DNA from: Rehaibacterium terrae
GTDB lineage: Bacteria; Pseudomonadota; Gammaproteobacteria; Xanthomonadales; Xanthomonadaceae
Assembly: GCF_014202935.1 (NCBI RefSeq)
Contig: NZ_JACHHX010000015.1
Location: 1 to 64,000 of the forward strand
Direction: 5' to 3'
DNA length: 64,000 nt
Part shown: positions 56,022-64,000 of the stretch, piece by piece
Position numbering within the stretch: position 1 is the first letter of the stretch
Layout of the letters: every line of letters starts with the position of its first letter
Position numbers and translations under genes: made by a program
The notes under the pieces: generated by a model
What the model was told of the DNA's origin: nothing
Databases searched by the model: none
What the model saw: the letters and a program-made list of their open reading frames with translations, nothing else

Positions 56022-57403
56022 TCGCCCGTGCCCTGCTGGCCACCGCGCTGGGCGCGCTGGCCGTCCCCGCCCTGGCGCAGGACGGCGCGCCGGCACCGGC
56101 CACCGCCACACCGGAGGTGGTGCTGGAGCAGGCCTACAAGCGCGAGTACGCCTTCCTCGAAGCACAGAAGCGCGAGTTGACCGCGCGCGAGGCCGAGACC
56201 CGCCGCCGTTTCGAGGCTGATCGCGCCCGCCTGCAAACGGAAATCGCCACGCTCGAATCGCGCGCGTTGGCCGCCAAGTCCGAGGCCGAGTCGCTGGCCG
56301 ACGCGCTGGCCCGTGCCGAGGAGCGGGCCGAAGTCGCCGCCGGCAGCCGCGAGCTGCTGGGCGTGACCGTCGAACAGGCGCGCGCCACCCTGGGCAGCTT
56401 CGGCGTGCGCGCGCTCGACGAGGAGTCGTTCGGCCAGGCCAGCGTGCCGGAGCAGCTGCGTACCGTGTTCGCCACTGCCGCCGACACGTTGGCGCGCCTG
56501 AACACGGTGCGCACCGAGCCGGGCGCCTTCCATCTCGCCGACGGTACCGAGGTGCAGGGCACGCTGGTCCGCTTCGGCAATGTCGCCGTGTTCGGGGTCA
56601 GTCCGCAGGGGAGCGGTGCGCTGGCGCCGGCCGGTGGCGGCGCGTTCCGCCTGTGGCGCGCGCCGGCGGCCGACAGCGCCGAAGCCCTGGCGCGCGGTCA
56701 GACGCCGCCGGTGCTCAAGGCGTTCCTGTTCGAGAACGTCAACACCGCCGTCGCCGAGCCCGAGGCCAAGACCCTGTGGGGCGAGGTCCGCAAGGGCGGC
56801 GTGATCGGCTACCTCATCCTGCTGCTTGGCGCGCTGGCCTTGGCGCTGGTGGCGCTGCGCGCGCTGTTCCTCAAGAACGCCGGCGCGGCGATCGCGCCGA
56901 TCATCGCCACGGTCGAGCGGCCGTTGCGCGAGGGCCGGATCGACGACGCCATCGCCGGCGCCAAGCGCTTCAAGGGTTCGGCCGCGCGCGTGGTCACCGC
57001 GGCGCTGCGCAACCTCGACCGCGACCGCGAGCACCTGGAGGACATCGTTTCCGAATCGATCCTGCACGAGTCCGGTCACCTCAACCGCTTCGGCAGCTTC
57101 ATCACCGTGATCGCCGCGGTGGCGCCGCTGCTCGGCCTGCTCGGGACCGTGACCGGCATGATCCAGACCTTCGACGTGATCACCGAGTTCGGCACCTCCG
57201 ATCCGAAGCTGCTCTCGGGCGGCATCGCGGTGGCGCTGGTGACCACCGAGCTCGGCCTGGCCGTCGCCATCCCGACGCTGCTGCTGGGCAACCTGCTCGG
57301 CGGCTGGGCGGAGCGGATCAAGGACGACATGGAGAAGGCCGCGCTCAAGGTCATCAACCTGTACCAGGACGTGAAGCTGGCGTCCCTGAAGCAGGCGGCC
57401 TGA
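56018..57403 (+). CDS. TtpC-like MotA/TolQ/ExbB proton-channel protein
   Basis: The 461-residue protein has a signal peptide, a periplasmic coiled-coil region (about 30-110) and a second periplasmic part (140-245). A C-terminal MotA/TolQ/ExbB domain follows with helices near 262-285, 365-390 and 405-430 (APLLGLLGTVTGMIQTF and ALVTTELGLAVAIPTLL). The large N-terminal extension marks TtpC, the extra ExbB-like subunit needed in TonB2 systems. It is coupled to the DUF3450 gene and followed by a normal exbB. Confidence 0.88.
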   Translation: MIARALLATALGALAVPALAQDGAPAPATATPEVVLEQAYKREYAFLEAQKRELTAREAETRRRFEADRARLQTEIATLESRALAAKSEAESLADALARAEERAEVAAGSRELLGVTVEQARATLGSFGVRALDEESFGQASVPEQLRTVFATAADTLARLNTVRTEPGAFHLADGTEVQGTLVRFGNVAVFGVSPQGSGALAPAGGGAFRLWRAPAADSAEALARGQTPPVLKAFLFENVNTAVAEPEAKTLWGEVRKGGVIGYLILLLGALALALVALRALFLKNAGAAIAPIIATVERPLREGRIDDAIAGAKRFKGSAARVVTAALRNLDRDREHLEDIVSESILHESGHLNRFGSFITVIAAVAPLLGLLGTVTGMIQTFDVITEFGTSDPKLLSGGIAVALVTTELGLAVAIPTLLLGNLLGGWAERIKDDMEKAALKVINLYQDVKLASLKQAA

Positions 57404-57416
57404 CGGAACGCGCGCC

Positions 57417-58034
57417 ATGGGCGGGATCGACAACGGCAACTGGCTGGACGCGCTCGGCGGCTACCTCGGCGCCGGCGGCATCGTGATGCCGCCGCTGCTG
57501 GCGGTGACCGCGCTGCTGTGGTTCGCCATCGGCAGCCGCTGGGCGCTGCTGCGGCGTGGCAGCCGCAAGAACGTGCGGGTGCTGATCAAGCGTCGCGAGG
57601 AAGGCCGCGCCGGTGCGCCTGACGGCATCGTCGACGAGGCCATCGCCGCCGGCCTCGCCCTGCGCGACGCCGGCAAGCCGAACCTGCGCCGCTTTCTCGA
57701 CGACGCCTTTGCCGGCTACGAGCGCGACATCAAGCGCTGGTCCACCACCATCACCACGCTGGTGGCGATCGCCCCGCTGCTGGGTCTGCTCGGCACGGTG
57801 ATGGGCATGATCGTCACCTTCGAATCGCTCGGCGACATGACGCTGTTCTCGCAGTCCGGCGGCATCGCCGGTGGCATCGCCACCGCGCTGTTCACCACCC
57901 AGATGGGCCTGGTGGTCGCCGTGCCCGGCGTCATCGTCAAGGCGGTGCTCGACCGCCGCCAGCAGCAGATCGCGCTGGATCTGGCGCAGATCAAGGACAT
58001 TCTCGTCAGCGCGCCCGCCGCGCAGGGGGCTTGA
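57417..58034 (+). CDS. exbB: ExbB/TolQ-type proton channel subunit
   Basis: A 205-residue inner-membrane protein with three helices (about 20-42, 108-130, 150-172) and the ExbB core APLLGLLGTVMGMIVTFESL and GIATALFTTQMGLVVAVPGV. It forms the pentameric proton channel with ExbD, giving force to TonB. It starts 13 bases after the TtpC-like gene. Confidence 0.93.
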   Translation: MGGIDNGNWLDALGGYLGAGGIVMPPLLAVTALLWFAIGSRWALLRRGSRKNVRVLIKRREEGRAGAPDGIVDEAIAAGLALRDAGKPNLRRFLDDAFAGYERDIKRWSTTITTLVAIAPLLGLLGTVMGMIVTFESLGDMTLFSQSGGIAGGIATALFTTQMGLVVAVPGVIVKAVLDRRQQQIALDLAQIKDILVSAPAAQGA

Positions 58035-58038
58035 CGCC

Positions 58039-58452
58039 ATGTTGCGTCGTCGTGACAGCAAGGCCAGCGAGGCCGCCGTCGATCTCACCCCGATGATCGA
58101 CATGACCTTCATCCTGCTCATCTTCTTCATGGTCAGCACGACCTTCGTGAAGGACATGAAGCTCGACATCAACCGCCCCGGTGCGCAGACGCAGGTCGTG
58201 GCCTCGACCAAGGCGGTGCGCATCTACATCGATCGCCAGGGCGAGACCTTCCTCGATGGCGAGCCGGTGCGGGTGTGGGCGATCCAGGGCCGCGTGCGCG
58301 ACCTGCTGCGCGGCATGACCCAGAAGTCGGTGCTGGTGGTGGCCGACGACCAGGTGCCGTCCGGGCGGCTGGTCGAGGTGGTCGACCAGGCCCGCCTGGC
58401 CGGCGCCGAGGATGTCGGCGTCGCCACCGTCGCGGAGGCGGGCGAGGGCTGA
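58039..58452 (+). CDS. exbD: ExbD/TolR-type proton channel subunit
   Basis: A 137-residue protein with one membrane helix (about 18-38) containing the proton-carrying aspartate in VDLTPMIDMTFILLIFFMV (in parts), and a periplasmic domain (about 45-132; VLVVADDQVPSGRLVEVVDQ). It fits ExbD in size and motif, and starts four bases after exbB. Confidence 0.93.
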   Translation: MLRRRDSKASEAAVDLTPMIDMTFILLIFFMVSTTFVKDMKLDINRPGAQTQVVASTKAVRIYIDRQGETFLDGEPVRVWAIQGRVRDLLRGMTQKSVLVVADDQVPSGRLVEVVDQARLAGAEDVGVATVAEAGEG

Positions 58453-58453
58453 C

Positions 58454-59086
58454 ATGCGCGCCTCCCGCGTCCATCTCGCCGGCCTGCTCGCCGCCGTCGC
58501 TGGCTTCGCGATGGTGATGGGCATCGTGCTGCTGATGAACCGGCAGGCCGCACGTCCGGACCAGGGCGACGGGCTGTCCGGCACCGCCATCGAGGTGGTG
58601 CGGAAGGACAAGCCGCCCGAGCCGCCGCAGGTGCGTCGCCCCGAGCCGCCGAAGCGGCAGACGCGGCAGGCGCCCGCGCCGCTGATCGGGCTGGATTCGT
58701 CGCTGTCCGGCCTGAGCTTCGGCCTGCCGGCCTTCGACGCCGCCGAACTCGATCTCGGCAAGGGCCTGCTCGGCGACGCCGGCGAGGTGGTGATGACCGA
58801 CGACAGCGTCGACCAGCCGCCGCGCCCGTTGCTGCAGACGCCGATGCAGTACCCGCCGCGCGCCAAGGCGCAGGGCATCACCGGCTACGTGTTGCTGAGC
58901 GTGCTGATCGGCCCGACCGGCCGGGTCGAGCGGGTGAAGGTGCTGGAGGCGCAACCGGCCGGCGTGTTCGACGAGGTCGCCGTCGCCGGCGTGCAGGGCT
59001 GGAAGTTCGAGCCGGCCACCTACAAGGGCGAGAACGTGCGCGTGTGGGCCAAGCAGCGCGTCCGCTTCGACCTGTCGCGGAGCTGA
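58454..59086 (+). CDS. tonB: TonB energy-transducing protein
   Basis: The 210-residue protein has one N-terminal helix (about 8-29), a Pro/Glu/Lys linker (KPPEPPQVRRPEPPKRQ, shorter than in classical TonB), and a C-terminal TonB domain (about 128-208; YPPRAKAQGITGYVLLSVLI and VQGWKFEPATYKGENVRV in parts). It couples the ExbB/ExbD motor to outer-membrane receptors. The short linker is typical of TonB2-type proteins, which may explain the need for the DUF3450 protein. Confidence 0.92.
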   Translation: MRASRVHLAGLLAAVAGFAMVMGIVLLMNRQAARPDQGDGLSGTAIEVVRKDKPPEPPQVRRPEPPKRQTRQAPAPLIGLDSSLSGLSFGLPAFDAAELDLGKGLLGDAGEVVMTDDSVDQPPRPLLQTPMQYPPRAKAQGITGYVLLSVLIGPTGRVERVKVLEAQPAGVFDEVAVAGVQGWKFEPATYKGENVRVWAKQRVRFDLSRS

Positions 59087-59088
59087 CG

Positions 59089-60225
59089 ATGCGCCTGCCC
59101 GCCATCCTCCTGATCGCCCTGCTCGCCGCGCCCGCGCTGGCGAAGCGGTCCGACGAGGTCGATTACGTCGCCCTCGCCAGCCTGCTCGCCCGCGACGGCG
59201 AGTACGACCGCGCCGACGACGCCTTGAAGCACGTCACCGCCGACACGCCCGGCATCGACCTCGTCCAGTACCACACCGTGCGCGGGCTGGTGGCGCTGGA
59301 GAAGCGGCGGCTGGACGAGGCCGCCGACGCCTTCGCCGCGGCGATCGTCGCCGGCCAGGCCGACCCGCTGGTGCACCTGTATCGCGCGCAGGCCCTGTTC
59401 GGGCTGGAGCGTTACGGCGATGCCGTCGCCGCGCTGGAAGCGGCCGGCGACGCGGTCGACGGTCTCTCCGGCGCCTGGCTGATGCGCGCCCATGCGCAGT
59501 GGATGCTGGGCCGGCGGCAGGCGACCTTCGACACGCTGCGCGCGGCCGGCGAGCGTTTCCCGGGCAATGTGTCCTTCCTGCGGCGGCAGGTGTTCTACCT
59601 GATCGATGCCGGCCTCTACCAGGAGGCCGCGGCGCTCGGTCGCGACTACCTGGCGCGGGCCGAAGGCAAGGCCGAGGACTACGTCGCCATCGGCACCGCG
59701 CTGCGGCGCGGGCGCAGCTTCGACGAGGCGCTGGGCTTTCTCGAAGCAGCGGCGCTGCGCTTTCCCGACGACCTCGCCGTCGCCAAGGCGCTGGCGCAGA
59801 CCTGGGTCGAGCGCGGCGATCCGTATGCCGCGGCCGAGATCCTCGCCCGCGTCGCCGTGCGCGAGCCGGCACTCAACGCCGAGGCTGCCGAGCTGTTCCG
59901 CCGCGCCGGCCATCCGACCCGCGCGCTCATGCTCAATGCCCGCATCCCCGATTCGCCGCGCAAGCTCAAGCAGCGCGTCGGCATCCTGATCGAACTGCGC
60001 CGCTACGACCAGGTCGCCGGCATGCAGGACGCGCTCTACCGCGCCGGCCTGTATGCCGACGAGGACGTGCGCTATGCCCTGGCCTATGCCCACTACCGCG
60101 CCGGTGACCACGCCGCGGCGGAGAAGCACCTGTCGGCGCTCACCCGCGCCGACCTGTTCCGCAAGGCCACCGAACTGCGCCGGCTGATGCAGGACTGCGC
60201 CGACGCGCGCTGGACCTGCGCCTGA
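59089..60225 (+). CDS. Periplasmic TPR protein of the TonB system
   Basis: The 378-residue product has a signal peptide (MRLPAILLIALLAAPALA) and about eight TPR-like helical repeats to the end (ARDGEYDRADDALKHV, GLVALEKRRLDEAADAF and so on). Such TPR proteins commonly end TonB2-type operons and are thought to support receptor or motor contacts. It starts three bases after tonB and is followed at once by the receptor gene. Confidence 0.82.
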   Translation: MRLPAILLIALLAAPALAKRSDEVDYVALASLLARDGEYDRADDALKHVTADTPGIDLVQYHTVRGLVALEKRRLDEAADAFAAAIVAGQADPLVHLYRAQALFGLERYGDAVAALEAAGDAVDGLSGAWLMRAHAQWMLGRRQATFDTLRAAGERFPGNVSFLRRQVFYLIDAGLYQEAAALGRDYLARAEGKAEDYVAIGTALRRGRSFDEALGFLEAAALRFPDDLAVAKALAQTWVERGDPYAAAEILARVAVREPALNAEAAELFRRAGHPTRALMLNARIPDSPRKLKQRVGILIELRRYDQVAGMQDALYRAGLYADEDVRYALAYAHYRAGDHAAAEKHLSALTRADLFRKATELRRLMQDCADARWTCA

Positions 60226-60272
60226 GCGCGCACATGCCGTCGCACCGGACCCACGACCACGAATCGCTGCCG

Positions 60273-63200
60273 ATGACGCCTGCCAAGACCTCCCGACTGC
60301 TCGCGCCGCTGGCACTGCTCGCGCTGGGCATCCGCGCCGCGCTGGCTGCCGACCCGGCGGCACTGTCGGTGGTGCTGTTCGACGACCGCACGCCGCTGGC
60401 CGGTGCCGAGGTGCGCATCGACGGCCGGCCACTCGGCCACACCAACGATGACGGCGCACTGCGACTGAGCATCGACCCGGGCCGGCGCACGCTCAGCGTC
60501 AGCCGCGACGGACGCGAAGTGCTCACGCTCGAGCTGGACTTCCAGCCCGAGGAAAGCGCCGAGCTGATCGCCACGCTGTACCCGGATTCGCCGCCGAGCG
60601 TGTTCATCGAGAGCTCGCACCAGGCAGGCACCGCCACCGCCGCACCGAAGGCGGTGGCCGCCCCCCCCGGCGTCATCGAAGGCCGTGTGGTCAGCAGCGA
60701 GGACGGCCGGCCGGTGGCGGGCGCGCGCATCTTCGTCAGCGGCACACCGCTCGACGTGGTCAGCGATGCCGATGGCCGCTTCCGTATCGAGGTGGCCCCC
60801 GGCACCTATGCCTTCTCGGTGATCGCTCCGAACTTCAGCGCCCAGACCATCGACGGCGTGGCGGTCGATCCCGAGCAGACCGTCGCCCGCGAGGTCGAAC
60901 TGACGCCGGCCGGGCTGGAGTTGCCCGAGTTCGTGGTGCTGGAGCCGTACATCGAGGGCTCGCTGGCCGCTTTCGTCGAGGAGCGCCGCACCTCGGCCGC
61001 GGTCACCGACATCCTCGGCGCCGAGCAGATCTCGCGCGCCGGCGACTCCGATGCCGCCGGCGCGCTCAAGCGCGTCACCGGCCTGACGCTGGTGGACGGC
61101 AAGTACGTCTACGTGCGCGGTCTGGGCGAGCGCTATTCCAGCGTGCTGCTCAACGGCGCGCAGATTCCCTCGCCCGATCCCACCCGCCGCGTGGTGCCGC
61201 TGGACCTGTTCCCCACCGAGATCCTGCAGGGCGTGGTGGTGCAGAAGACCTACTCGGCCGACATGCCGGGCGAATTCGGCGGCGGCAGCATCGCGCTGCG
61301 CACCCGCGGTTTTCCGGACAGCCCGTTCTTCAAACTCTCGGGCAGTCTCGGCCATGCCGACGGCACCAGCTTCCAGGACGGTTTCGGCTATGCCGGCGGC
61401 GGACGCGACTGGACCGGCAAGGACGACGGCAGCCGCGCCCTGCCGGCGCGGTTGGACGCACTGCGCCGCGCCGGCCTGTTCCTGCGCCAGCGCACGCCCG
61501 CCAACCCCGCCGGCCTGACGCCGCAGGAGTTCGAGGCGGTCGGCGAGGCGCTGGCGGCCGGCGGTTACGACATCACCAACAAGCGCGTGGGCCCGGATGG
61601 CGGTTTCGCGCTCTCCGGCGGCAGCAGTTGGCATTTCGGCGAGGCCTGGCGCGTCGGCTTCCTCGCCTCGGCGCGCTACGCGCGCAGCTTCGACACCCGC
61701 ACCGAGGCGCGTCGCTTCTATACCGCCAGCAGCGACGGCCTGAGCCTGCGCGACGAAACCACGTTGACCGGCACCCACGCCGAAATCGACACCAGCGGCT
61801 TCCTCGTCGCCGGCATCGACCATGGCGACGACCACAGCCTGCGCGGCACCTCGCTGATCGTGCGCCAGACCGAGGACCTGGCGCGGATCCAGTCCGGCGT
61901 GGTCGACAGCCAGCCGTTGGAGAACTACAAGCTGGAGTGGGTGGAGAACGAGCTGGTCGCCCACCAGCTGGCCGGCGAACACCGGCTGCCCTGGTTCGTC
62001 GGGCAGGCGCGCGTGGACTGGCTGTACACCCGCGCCCGCGCCAACCGCTATGCGCCCAACACCCGCGAGTACCGTTTCGACGTGCGCGACGATGGCCGTT
62101 TCTTCTCGCTCAGCACGGCCAGCAACAGCCACATCTTCGCCAATCTGGACGACGATTCCGAATCCGGCGACCTCGGGCTGGCACTGCCGTTCGCGCTGGG
62201 CGCGCGGGTGCGGGGCGAGCTCGGGCTCAAGGCCGGCCGGCTGGAGCGCGAGCGCGATTCCTACATTCGCCGCTATCAGTTCTTCGCGCGCGGCGCGTCG
62301 GTGATCCGGCCCGAGGTGCTCGGCCGGCCCACGCTGGAGGCCATCCTCAACCCTGACACCATCCGCCCGGACGGCTTCGTGGTGGCCGAGATCACCCAGC
62401 CGACCGACAACTACTTCGCCTCGCAGCGGCTGGACTATCGGGCGGTCAGCCTCGACCTGAGCCTGTGGGATCGGGTGCGGCTGAACTTCGGCCTGCGCGA
62501 GGAGGACAACTGGCAGCAGGTCACCACCTTTTCGGTGGTGCGCCCGAGCGACCAGCCGGTGGTCGGCCTGATCGACCAGACCGACCGCCTGCCTTCCTTC
62601 GCGGCGACCTGGCAGCTCACCGACAACCAGCAGCTGCGGCTGGGCTACAGCAGGACGTTGTCGCGACCGGATTTCCGCGAGCTGACCGCGGCGCCGTTCG
62701 TCGACCCGATCCTCGACGTGCTGACCTTCGGCAATCCCGATCTGGTCACCGCCAGCATCCGCAACTACGACCTGCGCTGGGAGTATTACTTCTCGCCGAC
62801 CGAGAGCGTGTCGGTCGCCGCCTTCCGCAAGGACTTCACCCGTCCGATCGAAAAGCAGCTGCTGCCGGGCTCGGGCAGCATCCTGCTGACGCTCGCCAAT
62901 GCCGAGGGCGCGACCAATCAGGGCGTGGAGCTGGATGCGTACAAGCATCTGGGCTTCCTCGGCCGCTGGATCGGCGACACGCGCTGGGCGCAGTGGCTGC
63001 GGCTGGACCGGCTGGAATGGGAGAGCTGGTACCTCGGTGCCAACTACGCCTGGATCGATTCGGAGATCCGGCTGGATCCAGCCAAGTCCGGTTTCAACAC
63101 CAACCTGGTCCGCCCGCTGGAAGGCCAGTCGCCGTACGTGGTCAACCTGCAGCTCGGCTACCAGTCGTCCGACGGCGATCGCGAGGCGACGCTGCTTTAC

Positions 63201-63440
63201 AACGTTTCCGGCGAACGCATCGTGCAGGTCGGCGTGGATACCCAGCCGGACATCTACGAGCAGCCGTTCCACCAGCTCGACTTCACCTGGAAGCAGCGGC
63301 TGGGCGAGCGCTGGGCGTTCCGCGTGCGGCTGCGCAACCTGCTCGACCCGAAGGTCGAGTTCCGCCAGGGCAGCGAGCTCACCCGCGAATACCGCAAGGG
63401 CCGCGAGATCGGCCTGAGTCTGGAGTGGACGCCCTTCTGA
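60273..63440 (+). CDS. TonB-dependent receptor with carboxypeptidase-regulatory-like domain
   Basis: The 1055-residue receptor has a signal peptide (to about 26) and two N-terminal carboxypeptidase-regulatory-like folds (about 30-95 and 135-220, GVIEGRVVSSEDGRPVAGARI in parts). Next come a plug domain (about 240-345; KYVYVRGLGERYSSVLLNGAQIPSPD in parts) and a 22-strand barrel ending ...LSLEWTPF. The ligand is unknown; no siderophore or vitamin B12 gene or binding clue is near. It is the last gene of the TonB operon, 47 bases after the TPR gene. ATG 60234 is an alternative start. Confidence 0.9.
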   Translation: MTPAKTSRLLAPLALLALGIRAALAADPAALSVVLFDDRTPLAGAEVRIDGRPLGHTNDDGALRLSIDPGRRTLSVSRDGREVLTLELDFQPEESAELIATLYPDSPPSVFIESSHQAGTATAAPKAVAAPPGVIEGRVVSSEDGRPVAGARIFVSGTPLDVVSDADGRFRIEVAPGTYAFSVIAPNFSAQTIDGVAVDPEQTVAREVELTPAGLELPEFVVLEPYIEGSLAAFVEERRTSAAVTDILGAEQISRAGDSDAAGALKRVTGLTLVDGKYVYVRGLGERYSSVLLNGAQIPSPDPTRRVVPLDLFPTEILQGVVVQKTYSADMPGEFGGGSIALRTRGFPDSPFFKLSGSLGHADGTSFQDGFGYAGGGRDWTGKDDGSRALPARLDALRRAGLFLRQRTPANPAGLTPQEFEAVGEALAAGGYDITNKRVGPDGGFALSGGSSWHFGEAWRVGFLASARYARSFDTRTEARRFYTASSDGLSLRDETTLTGTHAEIDTSGFLVAGIDHGDDHSLRGTSLIVRQTEDLARIQSGVVDSQPLENYKLEWVENELVAHQLAGEHRLPWFVGQARVDWLYTRARANRYAPNTREYRFDVRDDGRFFSLSTASNSHIFANLDDDSESGDLGLALPFALGARVRGELGLKAGRLERERDSYIRRYQFFARGASVIRPEVLGRPTLEAILNPDTIRPDGFVVAEITQPTDNYFASQRLDYRAVSLDLSLWDRVRLNFGLREEDNWQQVTTFSVVRPSDQPVVGLIDQTDRLPSFAATWQLTDNQQLRLGYSRTLSRPDFRELTAAPFVDPILDVLTFGNPDLVTASIRNYDLRWEYYFSPTESVSVAAFRKDFTRPIEKQLLPGSGSILLTLANAEGATNQGVELDAYKHLGFLGRWIGDTRWAQWLRLDRLEWESWYLGANYAWIDSEIRLDPAKSGFNTNLVRPLEGQSPYVVNLQLGYQSSDGDREATLLYNVSGERIVQVGVDTQPDIYEQPFHQLDFTWKQRLGERWAFRVRLRNLLDPKVEFRQGSELTREYRKGREIGLSLEWTPF

Positions 63441-63463
63441 AGGCCGCAGGGACTGGCAAGGGG

Positions 63464-63495
63464 ACGCCGACGGCCGCGCCTGCGGCCGTCGGCGT
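63464..63495 (+). terminator. Strong hairpin after the TonB-dependent receptor gene
   Basis: acgccgacggccgc and its perfect complement form a 14-bp stem with loop gcct, starting 24 bases past the receptor stop. No U-tract follows. It likely ends or protects the operon transcript. Confidence 0.65.
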
Positions 63496-63639
63496 GTCCG
63501 GGGGACGGAAACCTCTCTGTCACGTCGCTGTTCGATCACTGTCATCGACGCCGCCTAACCTGCGCCGCGACCCGATCCGGTCAGGGTCGCGTAACGCATT
63601 CGCGCCGCGCCCGCCTCTCGTCCCACTCAGGAGTTTTCC

Positions 63640-64000
63640 ATGACCCTTACCCTCCGCAAGTGCGCGATGGCGACCGCGGTGCTCGGCGCCCTCGCCGCCG
63701 GCGACGCTTCCGCCGCCCTCCGACTGAGCGACGCGCTCGAAGGCAACTGGTTCGACCCGGCCGCCGACGGCCGCGGCGTCCAGTTCGAGATCGCCCCGCA
63801 TCCCGATGGCGATGGCAGCCACCTGGCCGTGACCCTGCTGTTCACCTACGACGCCGCCGGCAAGCCGCTGTGGCTGATCGCCGCGCCGCGGATCAGCGAG
63901 TTCGGCTACACCGGCACCGCCGACCTGATCAAGGTCGAAGGGGGCAACTTCGGTTCGCCGATCCCGCCCGGCAGCCTGACCAACGAGGTCGTCGGGCAGA
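63640..64000 (+). CDS. Exported protein of unknown function (runs off the window)
   Basis: The ATG at 63640 has a caggag ribosome-binding site and opens a frame with a signal peptide (MTLTLRKCAMATAVLGALAAG, cleaved near ASA). The mature part begins with a GNWFDPAADGRGVQFEIAP-like repeat and continues KPLWLIAAPRISEFGYTG. The G-x-W-F/Y-D-P-x-x-D/S-G-x-G motif recurs in uncharacterised xanthomonad exported proteins. 120 codons are visible and the 3' end lies outside the window. The function is unknown. Confidence 0.75.
   Translation, partial: MTLTLRKCAMATAVLGALAAGDASAALRLSDALEGNWFDPAADGRGVQFEIAPHPDGDGSHLAVTLLFTYDAAGKPLWLIAAPRISEFGYTGTADLIKVEGGNFGSPIPPGSLTNEVVGQ

Noticed and set aside
60093-63545. 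A 1150-codon minus-strand frame opposite the TonB-dependent receptor
   Set aside because: It is the mirror of a well-supported receptor gene, has no signal peptide or motif, and has a composition typical of antisense of high-GC codons.

Overview
The window is GC-rich, gene-dense chromosomal DNA of a gammaproteobacterium, most likely of the order Lysobacterales (Xanthomonadales). The reasons are the oleABCD hydrocarbon cluster in one block, a small Ax21-like outer-membrane protein, the secB-gpsA neighbourhood, a RiPP-like peptide modification locus of a type known from this order, and intergenic simple repeats and REP-like palindromes familiar from xanthomonads. No rRNA, tRNA, CRISPR array, prophage or transposase was seen.

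Layout. 1-268: repeat-rich intergenic DNA. 269-3694 (minus): hemD-hemX-hemY-rraB. 3729-6959 (plus): hotdog thioesterase, lipoprotein, rhodanese, secB, gpsA, ending at a bidirectional terminator. 7035-10112 (minus): Ax21-like barrel, trmL, two exported proteins of unknown function, an SDR. 10261-13530 (plus): M16 protease and a DUF4156 lipoprotein. 13630-18428: oleA, oleB, oleC, oleD. 18477-21712: ubiJ-ubiB and an RluA-type pseudouridine synthase behind an 11-copy 7-bp repeat. 21861-23382: a secreted phospholipase A2-like protein with a broken signal-peptide frame, overlapping a lipoprotein gene. 24010-25028: arfB and an acyltransferase.

25189-29370 is a three-gene exopolysaccharide cluster (sugar-nucleotide epimerase, membrane GT2, TPR/outer-membrane barrel) behind a CRP/Clp-like palindrome. 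A cNMP-binding GGDEF protein follows. Next is the most unusual part, 30600-34983: a class III cyclase-TPR protein, a convergent 94-residue RiPP-like precursor whose 3' end overlaps the cyclase gene, and a SagB-like maturation dehydrogenase interrupted by one in-frame TAG.

35074-49197 is mostly housekeeping and ion or nitrogen metabolism: NhaP2-type antiporter, 5'-nucleotidase, mgtE-mgtC with an outer-membrane protein, an EAL phosphodiesterase, comM, ubiK, a PII protein, and divergent speE/speA. 49198-49520 is REP-like intergenic DNA. 49521-55069 holds a TolB/TPR membrane protein, a hydroxyacid dehydrogenase, a SPOR protein and argS. 55251-63440 is a complete dedicated TonB system (DUF3450, TtpC-like ExbB, ExbB, ExbD, TonB, TPR protein and its receptor). 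The window ends inside an exported protein gene.

Themes: ubiquinone biosynthesis recurs (ubiJ, ubiB, ubiK). Cyclic-nucleotide signalling is dense (CNB-GGDEF, class III cyclase-like protein, EAL protein, CRP-like site) and sits beside surface polysaccharide and peptide-modification genes. All calls rest on reading sequence motifs and gene order; no database search was run.
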